A stretch of 64,000 nucleotides of DNA from an uncultured Prevotellaceae bacterium (GCA_947168395.1 CAMVLT010000002.1:1-64000), one strand, 5' to 3'; positions 16,424-25,960 are shown, numbered from the stretch's first letter. Numbers and translations: made by a program. The notes: a model not told the origin generated them from the sequence alone.

Positions 16424-18361
16424 CTACTGCAACCGTTTGACCACGCAGGTTTTTCCATTACGAATGTAGACACCCTTCTTCGTGGGCCGACCGGCCAGGC
16501 GGCGACCGTCGAGCGTGAACCATTTTCCATCGGCAGCAGCCGTAACAGTTGCTATGCCTGTGCCTTGTTCCGACTTTTCGGCGGCATCTTTCTTGATGAT
16601 GCTGCTGATGGTCGGTACGTCGTAGAAAGCGGCATAGTTGTCGTTGGAGGTATCGATGGTGTAGGTAGGCTCCACGCCGCTGTCAATGTTCTGCCAGTTA
16701 GCATCCGTCAGGCGGGCACGTGCTGAAGACAGCTGGTACTGCAGGCCTTCAGGCGTGGCGAACTGCTGCACGGCACAAGCACCTCCGCCACTCCGCTCGC
16801 CGAAGACGGGAACCCCCAGACCTTTCATCAGCGAGGGGAGCAAGTTGCCACACGAGAAACATAAGCTGGAGGTGAGCACGGCGAAATTGAGGTCGTACTT
16901 CACGGACTTGTCCCTACCGGAGAATTTGCCGTCGAAACCGTAGTCAAAGTCATAGCTAATCGTCTGTCGCTGCCCCGTCAGCACGTTCTCGCTGTGGAAC
17001 TGGCTCTGCCCCGTAGTGAGAGCTGTCATGGCCATCACCAAGTCGAGCGAACCACCGCGGTTGGCCGAAATGTCAATGACGAGGTTTTTCACTTCGGGGT
17101 CATCGTTGGCTCGTTTCAGCGCGTCGAGCACCACGCTCAGGTCGCCTTTGAAATTCTCGTCAATAGCGGGAGTAGAACCCGTGCAGCCGCTGTCGTAGTA
17201 AGCTTTCCATGCCGCATTGTTGGTCATTCCGAACTGGTTGTAGAACAGGTAGGCCGTGTCGCCTTCTTTGTAATAGGTATCACTGCTGGGGCGGGCTGCT
17301 ATAATCTTTATCATTTTATCCTTGCTTGGCGGCGCAAACATTATTGTCTGGAAGTATTGATTCAGTTCATCCAACAGGTCGGGATAGGCATCCATCATGC
17401 CGGAAAGGCCTCCCAACATATCTTCAGATGTCGCAAGACCTTGCGCTATCAATACTTGCCAGCACAAGATGTTGGGCACCAAACCTGTATGTCCGCCATC
17501 TTCCATCAGCATCTGCAGTAAGTTCATACCGAACAGGTACTCCTGCATGTCGGTGCTCTTGAGCAGCTTCTTGATGGTCGGCCCGTTTTTTACTGTGTCA
17601 AGGGCTTTGTCAATGCCTTTGCTGCGGATATCGCCCTCCAGGGGAGAGCGTCCCGGCATGCCATAGAAGTGGTCTATCACGAAACACAGTTCACCGTAGC
17701 TGTAGGCTGCCATGTCGGCACTGCGACTCTTTGACTGTAACACCTTCTTGGTGCCCGCCGGGTCGAGCTGGGCGAAATTAGAGTACTGGTTGTCGGTCAC
17801 TACCACCACCCGCTCGCCGTTATATCCGGCAATGTGATAGTAGAGGTCGCTGTAGAGGTCGGAAAGTGTGGCCAAGGGAAAGTAAACCGCTACCTCGTCG
17901 CCACGAAGGTCGATGCCGTATTTCTTGAAGTCGAAGGTGAGGGTTGTCTTGGTCGGTGTCAGCTCCAGTGAACGATAGCGCACGAATGGTGCCCCGTCCA
18001 GATAGACGTTGTCCATACCCGGCTGCACCAGCCCCATGAGGTTGGTGAAGCCCATGTAGTCGTCCGACGTGAACTGCTCACTGCTGGTGTTCACGGTAGC
18101 CTCGGCGCGGTCGCGCTTTAACAGATACTCACCGTCGCCCCTCTTGCTGACGCTTACCGTGGTGCCGGGGTACATCAGCTGCTGAAAATCGGAAATGGAG
18201 ATATAGGGCACCTCAGGCATGTCGCTGTAGAAGCGCAGGTTTACCGTGCCGTCGTCCTGCCCGCCACGGTTTACGGGCACCTGGCGGGTGGAGAACGTAG
18301 GCTCGGCCGCCACGCACAGTGACAGCATGAAGGCTAATTGTAGAAACAGTATCTTTCTCAT
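16424..18361 (-). CDS. secreted S41 family peptidase with C-terminal tail
   Basis: The 645-residue protein has a signal peptide (MRKILFLQLAFMLSLCVAA). The start at 18361 was chosen because the longer frame runs into the upstream gene. The C-terminal-processing-peptidase core is at about residues 340-590. LVIDISANRGGSLDLVMAM is the family glycine motif, and TSSLCFSCGN holds the likely catalytic Ser. The last about 35 residues (WFTLDGRRLAG..KKGVYIRNGKTCVVK) form the tail common on exported Prevotella and Bacteroides proteins. It lies 10 bp downstream of the GH127 gene, so both are exported together. The substrate is unknown. Confidence 0.85.
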   Translation of the reverse strand: MRKILFLQLAFMLSLCVAAEPTFSTRQVPVNRGGQDDGTVNLRFYSDMPEVPYISISDFQQLMYPGTTVSVSKRGDGEYLLKRDRAEATVNTSSEQFTSDDYMGFTNLMGLVQPGMDNVYLDGAPFVRYRSLELTPTKTTLTFDFKKYGIDLRGDEVAVYFPLATLSDLYSDLYYHIAGYNGERVVVVTDNQYSNFAQLDPAGTKKVLQSKSRSADMAAYSYGELCFVIDHFYGMPGRSPLEGDIRSKGIDKALDTVKNGPTIKKLLKSTDMQEYLFGMNLLQMLMEDGGHTGLVPNILCWQVLIAQGLATSEDMLGGLSGMMDAYPDLLDELNQYFQTIMFAPPSKDKMIKIIAARPSSDTYYKEGDTAYLFYNQFGMTNNAAWKAYYDSGCTGSTPAIDENFKGDLSVVLDALKRANDDPEVKNLVIDISANRGGSLDLVMAMTALTTGQSQFHSENVLTGQRQTISYDFDYGFDGKFSGRDKSVKYDLNFAVLTSSLCFSCGNLLPSLMKGLGVPVFGERSGGGACAVQQFATPEGLQYQLSSARARLTDANWQNIDSGVEPTYTIDTSNDNYAAFYDVPTISSIIKKDAAEKSEQGTGIATVTAAADGKWFTLDGRRLAGRPTKKGVYIRNGKTCVVKRLQ

Positions 18362-18371
18362 AAGTTGATGA

Positions 18372-20852
18372 TCATAGTGTCTTTGTTGCATTTGCGGTTT
18401 CACTAACGAGCCGCACACCGTAGATTTCGCCTATCTGCTTGCCGCGCTTGGCGACGAATTTCACGCGGACCTGCGTCTTTCCCCGAAGCATTTCAGCAGG
18501 AATGTCGAACGTCTCGTACTTGAACTCCGATATGCGGTACTTGCCGGTGTTGTTGATGCTGACAAGCAGCTGGTCGTCTATGAATACATCGAACTCGTGG
18601 CTCTTCCACTCGCCCACGCCCCAGAACTTCAGGCGCAGCTGCAAGTCGGTGCGGCCGGCCGTTTGCATCAGGTAGCTGAAGTAGTGGCCGTCACGTGCAT
18701 CACGCCAGAACACGTCGTTGGTGTTACCCGTCTGGGAGCGGTCGGTTTCCATCTTGTGGTCAGTCTCGGGCTGTTGTTCGCCTGGTTGTACCTTATCGAC
18801 GGTGCGGGCTTCGAGTGCCTGGCGCTCCTGCTCTTCCTTCGCCAACTTGGCCAGGTAGTCCTTGTAGCTCGACTCAGAGAGGGCAAGCCAGTACATCATG
18901 TAGCGCGAGTCGTGAATCTCGAAGAAAGGCTGGAGTTCACAAGCTCCATTGCTCCCATTGACCACCTTCGTCTCTAACATGAAGTGAAGCGGCTTTCCTT
19001 CAATATCCTTTATCTGCGAGGCAATCTCGTCGATGTTGTTGTTGATGAGGATAGGTGCCTCGTTGACAGGCAGCTTCTTGCCGCTGGCATACTGTCCGAA
19101 TCGGCTGTCGTCGGCCACCAGGTGAGCCAAATCTTCCGTACCCGTCTTCATGCCTAAGAGGATGGGGCCGTGCATCAGGGCGACGTATTGCGGCACGTTG
19201 GGCAGGTACTTCACGCTGTTGTGCATGGGGAACGTCACTTCAACCACGTCGCCCTTCTTCCACTGACGGTCTATGGCGACATAGGATGACGGGCCGCTGA
19301 TGATGCTGACAGGCTTGCCGTTGACGCTGACTTTAAACGAGCCCGGCTTCACCCAGCCAGGATAGCGCACCAGCAATGGGAACCCACCCTTGCCCTGAGT
19401 GACCGTGATACGGCTGGTCTCGCCGTAGGGGAACTGTGTCTCTTGACGCAGCGTCAATCCCTTCTCCTTCCAGTTCAGCTCAGAGCTGACATAGAGGTTC
19501 ACGTAGAGCGCATTGCCCACGTGGGTATAGATGAACTGGCCGTACTTGCCGTGATTCTCCATGCCTGTACCTACGCAGCACCACATGGCTTCGTTGGGAG
19601 CCGAGTAGTTGCGGTAGTGCCGCGGACGGGCTGGCGTGAAGTAGACGTAGCCGCCATGCTCAGGATGCTGCGACGCAAGAATGTGGTTGAAGGTGGCCAG
19701 CTCGTAGTAGTCGGCATAGCGTGCCTCAGGGTTGCGGCGGTGCAGGTCCTCGGTCAGCTTCAGCATGTTGTTGGTGTTGCAAGTCTCAGGGCCGTCAATG
19801 TCGTTGATGAAGTCCATGCAGGCCTCACGGCTGGGGAAGTGCTCGCGGCGGCTGTTGCCTCCAAAGGCCAGCGAACGCTGCCCAGTGACGATGTCCCAGA
19901 AGTAGTCGGCAGCATTGTGGTAAGGCTCGAAATTGGCCGAACCACATATCGTCTGCCCATTGTCAGCCAGCCAGCAGTTCTTGAGCGGATAAAGGGTCGA
20001 TAGTTCGCTGATACGCTCGAAGCCCACCACCTTGGGCACCTGCGTGTTGGCGTGCATATTGTCGAGATTGTCTACACGCTGCGACATCGGGGTGAGCAAC
20101 CGGCGGTGCGAGAAACGCATGGCCACGCTGAGGTATTTCGGTTCGCGGGTGATGGCGTAGGCATCGGCCAGCACCTCGTTCATGCCACCGTGCTCGTTGC
20201 CCAGCATACGCTCCATCTGCTCGTCGCTGAGACCTGCCGTCAGGTCGATGGCCCAATCGCAGAATCCGAGGAAGAGCTTCTTCGCCTGCTCGTTGCCACA
20301 ATAGAGCCACGCATCGCGCAGACCTGCGTACATCTTGTGTAGATTATAGAACGGTGCCCATGAACCGAAGTAGACGCCGAAGTCGCCTTTCTTGAACGTC
20401 GACCAGATGCGCTCGCTGTTGGGCATACCACCCACATAACCCTTACCCCATTCGGGATGGCTCTTCACGTTGGCATCGGCACAGAGTTGCAGTTCGCTTA
20501 TCATGTACTCCATGCGACGGCGGCACTCATCGTTGCCCGTGGCGGCATTGATGGCCATCGCCGTCAGGTAGTGGCCGCCAACGTGACCGTCCAGTCCGTC
20601 CCAGTTGGGATAGGTCTTCGCTCTCGGCTCTAATCCTGCCTCTTTGCGGTAGGGAGCCAGCAGGCGGTCGCAGTCGTACTTCAGCAGCGTCTGGATGTTC
20701 AGGTCGCGTGCCTTCTTCAGCGGGCCGTCGAGCAGCGTAACATTGCCGAGAGGAAACTCATCGGCATACAATTTGTCTTGTGCGTAGCTGGTTGCCACGC
20801 CTGTCATCGCCAGTATTAGGGCAATGGTTGTCGGCTTAAAGGTTCTGTTCAT
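18372..20852 (-). CDS. GH127 family beta-L-arabinofuranosidase-like glycosidase
   Basis: The 826-residue protein has a signal peptide ending near ATSYAQ (about residue 25). The GH127/DUF1680 alpha/alpha barrel spans about residues 30-520. The zinc/catalytic set is visible as Glu 356 and Cys 358 in PETCNT and Cys 425-Cys 426 in MWCCVGTG, matching the Glu-Cys-Cys-Cys arrangement known for GH127. Beta-sandwich domains follow, the last about 110 residues long (FWRDARDGHYFSYLM onward). The family removes arabinofuranose from plant glycans or hydroxyproline-linked chains. It forms an operon with the S41 peptidase, which would fit attack on glycoprotein such as extensin; that pairing is inference. 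Confidence 0.9.
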   Translation of the reverse strand: MNRTFKPTTIALILAMTGVATSYAQDKLYADEFPLGNVTLLDGPLKKARDLNIQTLLKYDCDRLLAPYRKEAGLEPRAKTYPNWDGLDGHVGGHYLTAMAINAATGNDECRRRMEYMISELQLCADANVKSHPEWGKGYVGGMPNSERIWSTFKKGDFGVYFGSWAPFYNLHKMYAGLRDAWLYCGNEQAKKLFLGFCDWAIDLTAGLSDEQMERMLGNEHGGMNEVLADAYAITREPKYLSVAMRFSHRRLLTPMSQRVDNLDNMHANTQVPKVVGFERISELSTLYPLKNCWLADNGQTICGSANFEPYHNAADYFWDIVTGQRSLAFGGNSRREHFPSREACMDFINDIDGPETCNTNNMLKLTEDLHRRNPEARYADYYELATFNHILASQHPEHGGYVYFTPARPRHYRNYSAPNEAMWCCVGTGMENHGKYGQFIYTHVGNALYVNLYVSSELNWKEKGLTLRQETQFPYGETSRITVTQGKGGFPLLVRYPGWVKPGSFKVSVNGKPVSIISGPSSYVAIDRQWKKGDVVEVTFPMHNSVKYLPNVPQYVALMHGPILLGMKTGTEDLAHLVADDSRFGQYASGKKLPVNEAPILINNNIDEIASQIKDIEGKPLHFMLETKVVNGSNGACELQPFFEIHDSRYMMYWLALSESSYKDYLAKLAKEEQERQALEARTVDKVQPGEQQPETDHKMETDRSQTGNTNDVFWRDARDGHYFSYLMQTAGRTDLQLRLKFWGVGEWKSHEFDVFIDDQLLVSINNTGKYRISEFKYETFDIPAEMLRGKTQVRVKFVAKRGKQIGEIYGVRLVSETANATKTL

Positions 20853-20885
20853 AGGTCTTTTTTACTGCTTTATTGGAATGAGTGT

Positions 20886-20894
20886 GCAAAGTTA
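20886..20894 (-). promoter_or_regulatory. -7 element for the GH127-S41 operon
   Basis: TAACTTTGC on the minus strand, 33 bp upstream of the GH127 ATG, matches the Bacteroidetes -7 consensus. Confidence 0.7.
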
Positions 20895-21039
20895 CTGATT
20901 TTTCCTTGATTATCGTTACCTTTGTATGTAAATTTTGCGTCTGAATATAAAAGGAATTTTGACGAGCCGTAACCAACGGGCTCCGAAGCCGTAATTTCTG
21001 CCGCTGTGAGGTTACGGTTCGTTGATGGCGTTGATAGTT

Positions 21040-21180
21040 ATGACAGATGACAGATGACAGTTAATGAAAAAACGTTGTGACATTATAATTAGTATTATAT
21101 ATATTATAATATATATAATACTAATATCTATCTTCTTTTTAAAATTCAATAACTGTCATCTGTCATCTGTCATTTGTCAT
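21040..21180. repeat. palindromic element with inverted tandem tgacaga arms
   Basis: The left arm (21040-21071) holds three tandem copies of tgacaga followed by ttaatgaaaaa. The right arm (21145-21180) is its inverted counterpart, ttcaataactgtcatctg with further tgtcat copies. Between them lies a perfect 38-bp palindrome at 21088-21125 (attagtatta...taatactaat). A third, direct partial copy of the left arm is at 21219-21241. No ORF is supported in 20895-21333, the gap between the GH127 promoter and gyrB. Confidence 0.85.
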
Positions 21181-21333
21181 TGACCAGTAAGGCTAAAACA
21201 ATCCCTCAGCTACCTCTTACAGATGACAGTTATTGAAAAACGGTTTTTTAGTTGCATCCGTACCAAAAAGAAGGAAACTGGCACACACGCGTACGATGGC
21301 CAGTTTCCTTTAGTCGTTTCAGTCGCAACGCCG

Positions 21334-23307
21334 TTATGCGTCGATGTTGGCGTAGGTGGCATTCTTCTCGATGAACTGGCGGCGCGGCTCAACGTCGTCA
21401 CCCATCAGCATGGAGAAGATTTCGTCGGCCTCGGCGGCGTTCTCGATGGTCACCTGCTTCAGCAGGCGGTTTTCGGGGTTCATGGTGGTTTCCCACAGCT
21501 GCTCGGGGTTCATCTCGCCAAGACCTTTGTAGCGCTGGGTATGTAGGGCGGTGGCGTTCTCGTCGCCTGCTACGTACTTGTCGATGAATGCCTGCCGCTG
21601 CTGCTCGGTGTAGCAGTACTCCGAGAACTTCTTGTACGTACACTTGTAAAGCGGCGGTGTGGCGATGTAGAGGTGCCCCTCCTGGATGACCTTCGGCATG
21701 AAGCGGTAGAAGAGGGTCATGATGAGCGTGTCGATGTGCGAGCCATCGACGTCGGCGTCGGTCATGATGATAATCTTGTCGTAGCGCAGTTTGTCGACGT
21801 TGGCCTCGCGGTCGCCTTCGCCGTCAACGCCGAAGCGGACGCCGATGCTCTGGATGATGTTCATCACCGACTCAGCCTCGAACACGCGGTGCCACTGTAC
21901 CTTTTCGACGTTCAGGATTTTTCCGCGAAGCGGCAGGATAGCCTGGAAGTGGCGGTCGCGTCCCTGCTTGGCCGAGCCACCAGCGGAGTCACCCTCAACG
22001 AGGAATATCTCGCAGGTCTTCGGGTCTTTCTCCGAGCAGTCGGCAAGTTTGCCGGGCAGTCCTCCGCCTGTCATCGGATTCTTGCGCTGCACGCTCTCAC
22101 GGGCTTTGCGGGCGGCGATGCGGGCAGTGGCAGCAAGCACCACCTTGTCGCATATCATCTTGGCCTCCTTGGGGTGCTCCTCCAAGTAGTTGCTCAGGGC
22201 TTCGCCTACGGCCTGCTGAACGGCACCCTTTACTTCGTTGTTGCCGAGCTTGGTCTTGGTCTGTCCCTCGAACTGGGGCTCAGCCACCTTGATGCTGATG
22301 ACGGCGGTGAGACCCTCGCGGAAGTCCTCGGGCGCAATCTCAATCTTGGCCTTCTCTATCTGCTTGGATATCTGCGGGTCGCTGTCGGCGTATTTCTTTA
22401 AGGTAAGGGTGAGGGCTGCACGGAAACCGGCAAGGTGAGTACCGCCCTCGATGGTGTTGATGTTGTTGACGTAGGAGTGGATGTTCTCCGAGTAGTCCGT
22501 GTTGTACATCACGGCCACCTCGATGGGGACACCCTGCTTCTCGGTCTTCAGGTAGATGACATCGTCGACGAGGTGGGTACGGTGGCGGTCAACGTAGCGC
22601 ACGAACTCTTTCAGTCCGTCCTTGGCGTGGAACACTTCTTCCTTGGTGTTGCCGTCCTCATCGGGACGCATGTCCCTCAGTGTGATGGTGATGCCAGCAT
22701 TCAGGTAAGCCAGCTCGCGCATACGGCGGGCTATGATGTCGTACTTGTACTCGGTGGTGGTGAAGATGGTGCTGTCGGGCCAGAACTGCTGGCGTGTACC
22801 CGTCAGGTCGGTGTCGCCGACTATCTTGACGTCGTACAGGGGCTTGCCCTTTTCGTACTCCTGCTGGTAGATGTGGCCGTTGCGGAACACCTGTGACATC
22901 ATGTGGGTGGAGAGTGCATTAACGCACGACACACCGACACCGTGCAGACCGCCCGACACCTTGTAGCTGCCCTTGTCGAACTTACCACCAGCATGTAGCA
23001 CGGTCATGACGACCTCGAGTGCCGACTTGTGCATCTTCTCGTGCTCGTCGACAGGAATGCCTCGGCCGTTGTCTTGAACGGTGATGGAGTTGTCTTCGTT
23101 GATGGTCACTTCAATATGGGTGCAAAAACCAGCCATAGCCTCGTCGATGGAGTTGTCGACGGTTTCGTTCACCAAGTGGTGAAGACCCTTCTCGCTGATG
23201 TCGCCAATATACATAGCCGGACGCTTGCGAACGGCCTCTAAACCTTCGAGTACCTGGATGTTACTCGCTGAGTAGTTCTCCTGCTCTTTTATTATTTCTT
23301 CTGCCAT
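21334..23307 (-). CDS. gyrB: DNA gyrase subunit B
   Basis: GyrB is the ATPase subunit of DNA gyrase. The start at 23307 (MAEEIIKEQENYSASN) is used; upstream codons lie in the promoter. The 657-residue protein has the GHKL ATPase (VDNSIDEAMAG, DNGRGIPV, GGLHGVGVS), the transducer domain and the TOPRIM domain (FLVEGDSAGGSAKQGRDR, TDADVDGSHI). The end FIEKNATYANIDA is as in Bacteroidales GyrB rather than ParE. It is monocistronic, with its own promoter at 23339-23331. Confidence 0.97.
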   Translation of the reverse strand: MAEEIIKEQENYSASNIQVLEGLEAVRKRPAMYIGDISEKGLHHLVNETVDNSIDEAMAGFCTHIEVTINEDNSITVQDNGRGIPVDEHEKMHKSALEVVMTVLHAGGKFDKGSYKVSGGLHGVGVSCVNALSTHMMSQVFRNGHIYQQEYEKGKPLYDVKIVGDTDLTGTRQQFWPDSTIFTTTEYKYDIIARRMRELAYLNAGITITLRDMRPDEDGNTKEEVFHAKDGLKEFVRYVDRHRTHLVDDVIYLKTEKQGVPIEVAVMYNTDYSENIHSYVNNINTIEGGTHLAGFRAALTLTLKKYADSDPQISKQIEKAKIEIAPEDFREGLTAVISIKVAEPQFEGQTKTKLGNNEVKGAVQQAVGEALSNYLEEHPKEAKMICDKVVLAATARIAARKARESVQRKNPMTGGGLPGKLADCSEKDPKTCEIFLVEGDSAGGSAKQGRDRHFQAILPLRGKILNVEKVQWHRVFEAESVMNIIQSIGVRFGVDGEGDREANVDKLRYDKIIIMTDADVDGSHIDTLIMTLFYRFMPKVIQEGHLYIATPPLYKCTYKKFSEYCYTEQQRQAFIDKYVAGDENATALHTQRYKGLGEMNPEQLWETTMNPENRLLKQVTIENAAEADEIFSMLMGDDVEPRRQFIEKNATYANIDA

Positions 23308-23330
23308 TTTCGTTGTTTTGCAATTTGGAT

Positions 23331-23339
23331 GCAAAATTA
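23331..23339 (-). promoter_or_regulatory. -7 element for gyrB
   Basis: TAATTTTGC on the minus strand, 23 bp upstream of the gyrB ATG. Confidence 0.65.
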
Positions 23340-23384
23340 CAAAAAAAAGGCGGGATAAACGAAGTTTATCTGCTAAAAAACTAC

Positions 23385-23424
23385 AAAAAAAGAAGCGGTC
23401 AGACCTTTCGAGGTACGACCGCTT
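23385..23424 (-). terminator. intrinsic terminator after rpsT
   Basis: On the minus strand the stem AAGCGGTC / GACCGCTT (with inner pairing of ACCT and AGGT) is followed by a run of T (CTTTTTTTG). It lies 25 bp beyond the rpsT stop and separates it from gyrB. Confidence 0.8.
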
Positions 23425-23448
23425 GCTATTGTTTGGTGTAACGAGCGT

Positions 23449-23703
23449 TTATCCCAGTTTGTTGATGTGGAGGCAAAGGCTCGACTTCAGGTTGGCAGCC
23501 TTGTTCTTGTGGATGATTTTGGTCTTAGCCAGCTTGTCGAGCATCTTCTGTACCTTCGGATACAGGGCCACGGCCTCTTCCTTGTTTGTCATAGCGCGCA
23601 GCTTACGGACAGCGTTACGCATGGTCTTTGCATAATACTTGTTGTGGAGTTGTCTTTTCTTCTCTTGGCGAATTCTCTTCACCGATGATTTGTGGTTTGC
23701 CAT
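23449..23703 (-). CDS. rpsT: 30S ribosomal protein S20
   Basis: The 84-residue, lysine/arginine-rich protein begins [13 protein letters not shown] and has the helical bundle sequence of S20, which binds 16S rRNA in the small subunit. The length is normal. The leader just upstream (23704-23735) contains an imperfect tandem word of the type taaacacta. The gene lies about 155 bp downstream of tRNA-Glu on the same strand and may be read from the tRNA promoter. An intrinsic terminator follows. Confidence 0.97.
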   Translation of the reverse strand: MANHKSSVKRIRQEKKRQLHNKYYAKTMRNAVRKLRAMTNKEEAVALYPKVQKMLDKLAKTKIIHKNKAANLKSSLCLHINKLG

Positions 23704-23858
23704 TTTTTTGTTTGGTGTTTAATGTTTAGTGTTAGTGCTAAAGCTTGTGGGTCTTGCGTCTCAATGACTGCCCTGAGCTGACTCTACTGAGCCCTCCGGC
23801 ACCGTTCCCGCCTTGCGGCAGTAGCACTTGGCTGTGCAGATGACGGATTTAGCATTTG

Positions 23859-23930
23859 TAGTCCCTAGGAGAGTCGAACTCCTCTTTAGAGAATGAAAAT
23901 CTCTCGTCCTAACCGATAGACGAAGGGACC
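23859..23930 (-). tRNA. tRNA-Glu (anticodon TTC)
   Basis: The 72-nt sequence folds into a cloverleaf. The acceptor is GGTCCCT / AGGGACT with a G-T first pair. The anticodon arm is AGAGA-TTTTCAT-TCTCT, placing TTC at 34-36. The T arm is AGGAG-TTCGACT-CTCCT. CCA is not encoded. The promoter TACCTTTGC lies 18 bp upstream. Confidence 0.96.
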
Positions 23931-23948
23931 GAAGCGTAAAAAGCGGGT

Positions 23949-24029
23949 GCAAAGGTACTGTTTTTTTTCTAATTGACCAAATTTTCTTCAAGAAAAATGC
24001 AGATATTCGCGTTTTTTGTGTAATTTTGC
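23949..24029. promoter_or_regulatory. divergent promoter pair (tRNA-Glu / recO)
   Basis: TACCTTTGC on the minus strand (23957-23949) faces tRNA-Glu. TAATTTTGC on the plus strand (24021-24029) faces recO. The outer distance is 81 bp. The recO box ends only 5 nt before the recO ATG, so the transcript is likely leaderless or nearly so. Confidence 0.7.
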
Positions 24030-24034
24030 ACCGT

Positions 24035-24760
24035 ATGTTGACAAAAACGGAGGCTATAGTGCTGCATGCGTTCAAGTATGGCGAGACGCGCATGGTAGTC
24101 GATATGTTCACTCGCACGAACGGTCGGCTGTCGTTTGTCGTGCAGTTGCCGAAGTCGGCAAAGGGGAAGATGAAGAAGCAGTTCTTCCAGCCGCTGACGC
24201 TGCTCAACGTGGAGTGTGACATACGGCCCCGCCTACAGTTGCAGAAACTGAGCAGCGCGACGATACTGACACCCTTGCCTACTCTGCAGATGGAGCCTGT
24301 CAAGCTGTCGATTACGCTGTTTCTGGCCGAGTTCCTCTATCATGCCCTGAAGGGGGAGCAGCGCAACGAGCCATTGTTCGACTATGTGATAAGCAGCCTG
24401 CAATGGTTGGACGGGTGTAGCAACCATGTGGCAAACTTCCATCTGGTATTCCTGATGCGCATGGCCCGCTTCTTGGGCTTCTATCCTAATCTGGACGGCT
24501 ACGAGCCGGGGTGCTGCTTCGACCTGCGGGCCTCCACGTTCAGCATGGAGCGACCTCTGCACCATGACGTGCTGCCACCCGATGAAGCCGACAAAGTGCT
24601 GCTGATGATGCGCATGGACTATGCCACGATGCACGTATTCCGATTGACCCACCACGACCGCAATCGTCTGTTGGACATTGCGCTCACCTACTACCGCATC
24701 CACCTCCCTGCTTTCCCCGAGCTGCATTCGCTCGGGGTGTTGCAGGAAATGTGGGAATAA
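24035..24760 (+). CDS. recO: DNA repair protein RecO
   Basis: RecO anneals ssDNA and loads RecA with RecR. The protein has 241 residues from the ATG at 24035 (MLTKTEAIVLHAFKYGE). An OB fold covers about residues 1-80, then a helical domain. Cysteines resembling the zinc site of some RecO proteins are not clearly conserved (only GCCFD near 165). The ATG sits 5 nt after the -7 element, suggesting a leaderless mRNA. It is convergent with ackA (2-bp gap). Confidence 0.92.
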   Translation: MLTKTEAIVLHAFKYGETRMVVDMFTRTNGRLSFVVQLPKSAKGKMKKQFFQPLTLLNVECDIRPRLQLQKLSSATILTPLPTLQMEPVKLSITLFLAEFLYHALKGEQRNEPLFDYVISSLQWLDGCSNHVANFHLVFLMRMARFLGFYPNLDGYEPGCCFDLRASTFSMERPLHHDVLPPDEADKVLLMMRMDYATMHVFRLTHHDRNRLLDIALTYYRIHLPAFPELHSLGVLQEMWE

Positions 24761-24762
24761 GC

Positions 24763-25956
24763 TTATTTCAGCAGATTCATTGTGTCGGTGGCAATCATCA
24801 GCTCCTCGTCGGTGGGGATAACAACCACTTTCACCTTCGAATCGTCAGCCGAGATGACAGCCTCTTCGCCGCGGACTTTGTTCTTCTGCTCGTCGAACTT
24901 GATGCCCAGGAACTCCATGTCCTTGCACACCTCGGAGCGCATGCCAATCTGGTTCTCGCCGACACCTGCCGTGAAGACTACCACGTCGAGGCCACCCATA
25001 GCGGCAGCGTAGGCGCCGATGTACTTCTTGATGCGGTAAAAATACATGTCCTGAGCTAACTTGGCACGCTCGTCGCCAGCGTTGGCGGCATTCTCCACGT
25101 CGCGCATATCGCTCGAACCGCCCGTCAGACCGGCCACGCCGCTCTTCTTGTTCAGCAGGTTGCTCATGCCGTCGGCGTCAAGGCCAAGCTTCTTCTCAAT
25201 GAATGTCACGGCACCACCGTCGATGTCGCCGGCACGGGTGCCCATCACCAAACCCTCAAGCGGGGTGAGACCCATCGATGTGTCGATGCACTTGCCGTCC
25301 TTCACGGCTGCTATGGAGCCGCCATTGCCTATGTGGCAGGTCACCATCTTCGTACCTTCGGCAGGAATGCCCAGGAACTCGCACGCGCGTGCCGATACAT
25401 AGCGGTGAGAGGTGCCGTGGAAACCATAGCGACGGATGCCGTACTTCTCGTACAGTTCGTAGGGGATGGCATACATATAAGCCTTAGGCGGCATCGTCTG
25501 GTGGAAAGCTGTGTCGAACACGCCAACCTGCGGCAGGCCCGGCATCAGTTCCTTCACGGCGTTCACGCCCTTCAGGTTGGCAGGATTGTGCAGCGGAGCC
25601 AGGTCAGAGCACTCCTCGAACGTCTTCAGTACCTCGTCAGTCAGGATAACGCTCTTGTTGAACTTCTCGCCGCCATGCACCATGCGGTGGCCTACGGCAT
25701 CAATCTCGTCAAGACTCTTGATGACACCAATCTCGGGGGCGGTCAGCAGCGAGAAGATGAACTTCACGCCCTCGGTGTGCTCAGGTATGTCGTGCATAAT
25801 CTGACGCTTCTCGCCATTGGCGAGCTTCACCTTTACAAAGGCACCGTCCAAGCCTACACGCTCGGCACCGCCACTGGTCATCACACTCTTGTCGTCCATG
25901 TTGTAGAGCGCGTACTTAATAGAGCTACTACCACAGTTTAATACTAATATCTTCAT
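24763..25956 (-). CDS. ackA: acetate kinase
   Basis: AckA interconverts acetyl phosphate + ADP and acetate + ATP in fermentation. The 397-residue protein starts at MKILVLNCGSSSIKY. The upstream in-frame codons (MGGLS) are formed by a repeat and are not part of the family. Motifs: NCGSSSIKY (phosphate binding), HRMVHGGE, FHGTSHRY, GTRAGDIDGG. The gene follows pta on the same strand, but a 152-bp repeat element with 29-bp inverted arms separates them. This may attenuate or uncouple expression. Confidence 0.97.
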   Translation of the reverse strand: MKILVLNCGSSSIKYALYNMDDKSVMTSGGAERVGLDGAFVKVKLANGEKRQIMHDIPEHTEGVKFIFSLLTAPEIGVIKSLDEIDAVGHRMVHGGEKFNKSVILTDEVLKTFEECSDLAPLHNPANLKGVNAVKELMPGLPQVGVFDTAFHQTMPPKAYMYAIPYELYEKYGIRRYGFHGTSHRYVSARACEFLGIPAEGTKMVTCHIGNGGSIAAVKDGKCIDTSMGLTPLEGLVMGTRAGDIDGGAVTFIEKKLGLDADGMSNLLNKKSGVAGLTGGSSDMRDVENAANAGDERAKLAQDMYFYRIKKYIGAYAAAMGGLDVVVFTAGVGENQIGMRSEVCKDMEFLGIKFDEQKNKVRGEEAVISADDSKVKVVVIPTDEELMIATDTMNLLK

Positions 25957-25960
25957 AGAA

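Noticed and set aside
21088..21125. Replication origin near gyrB
   Set aside because: No dnaA gene or DnaA-box cluster is visible; an AT palindrome alone is not enough.
23761..24303. 180-codon minus-strand ORF
   Set aside because: It runs through the tRNA-Glu gene and the recO start and has no protein-like features.
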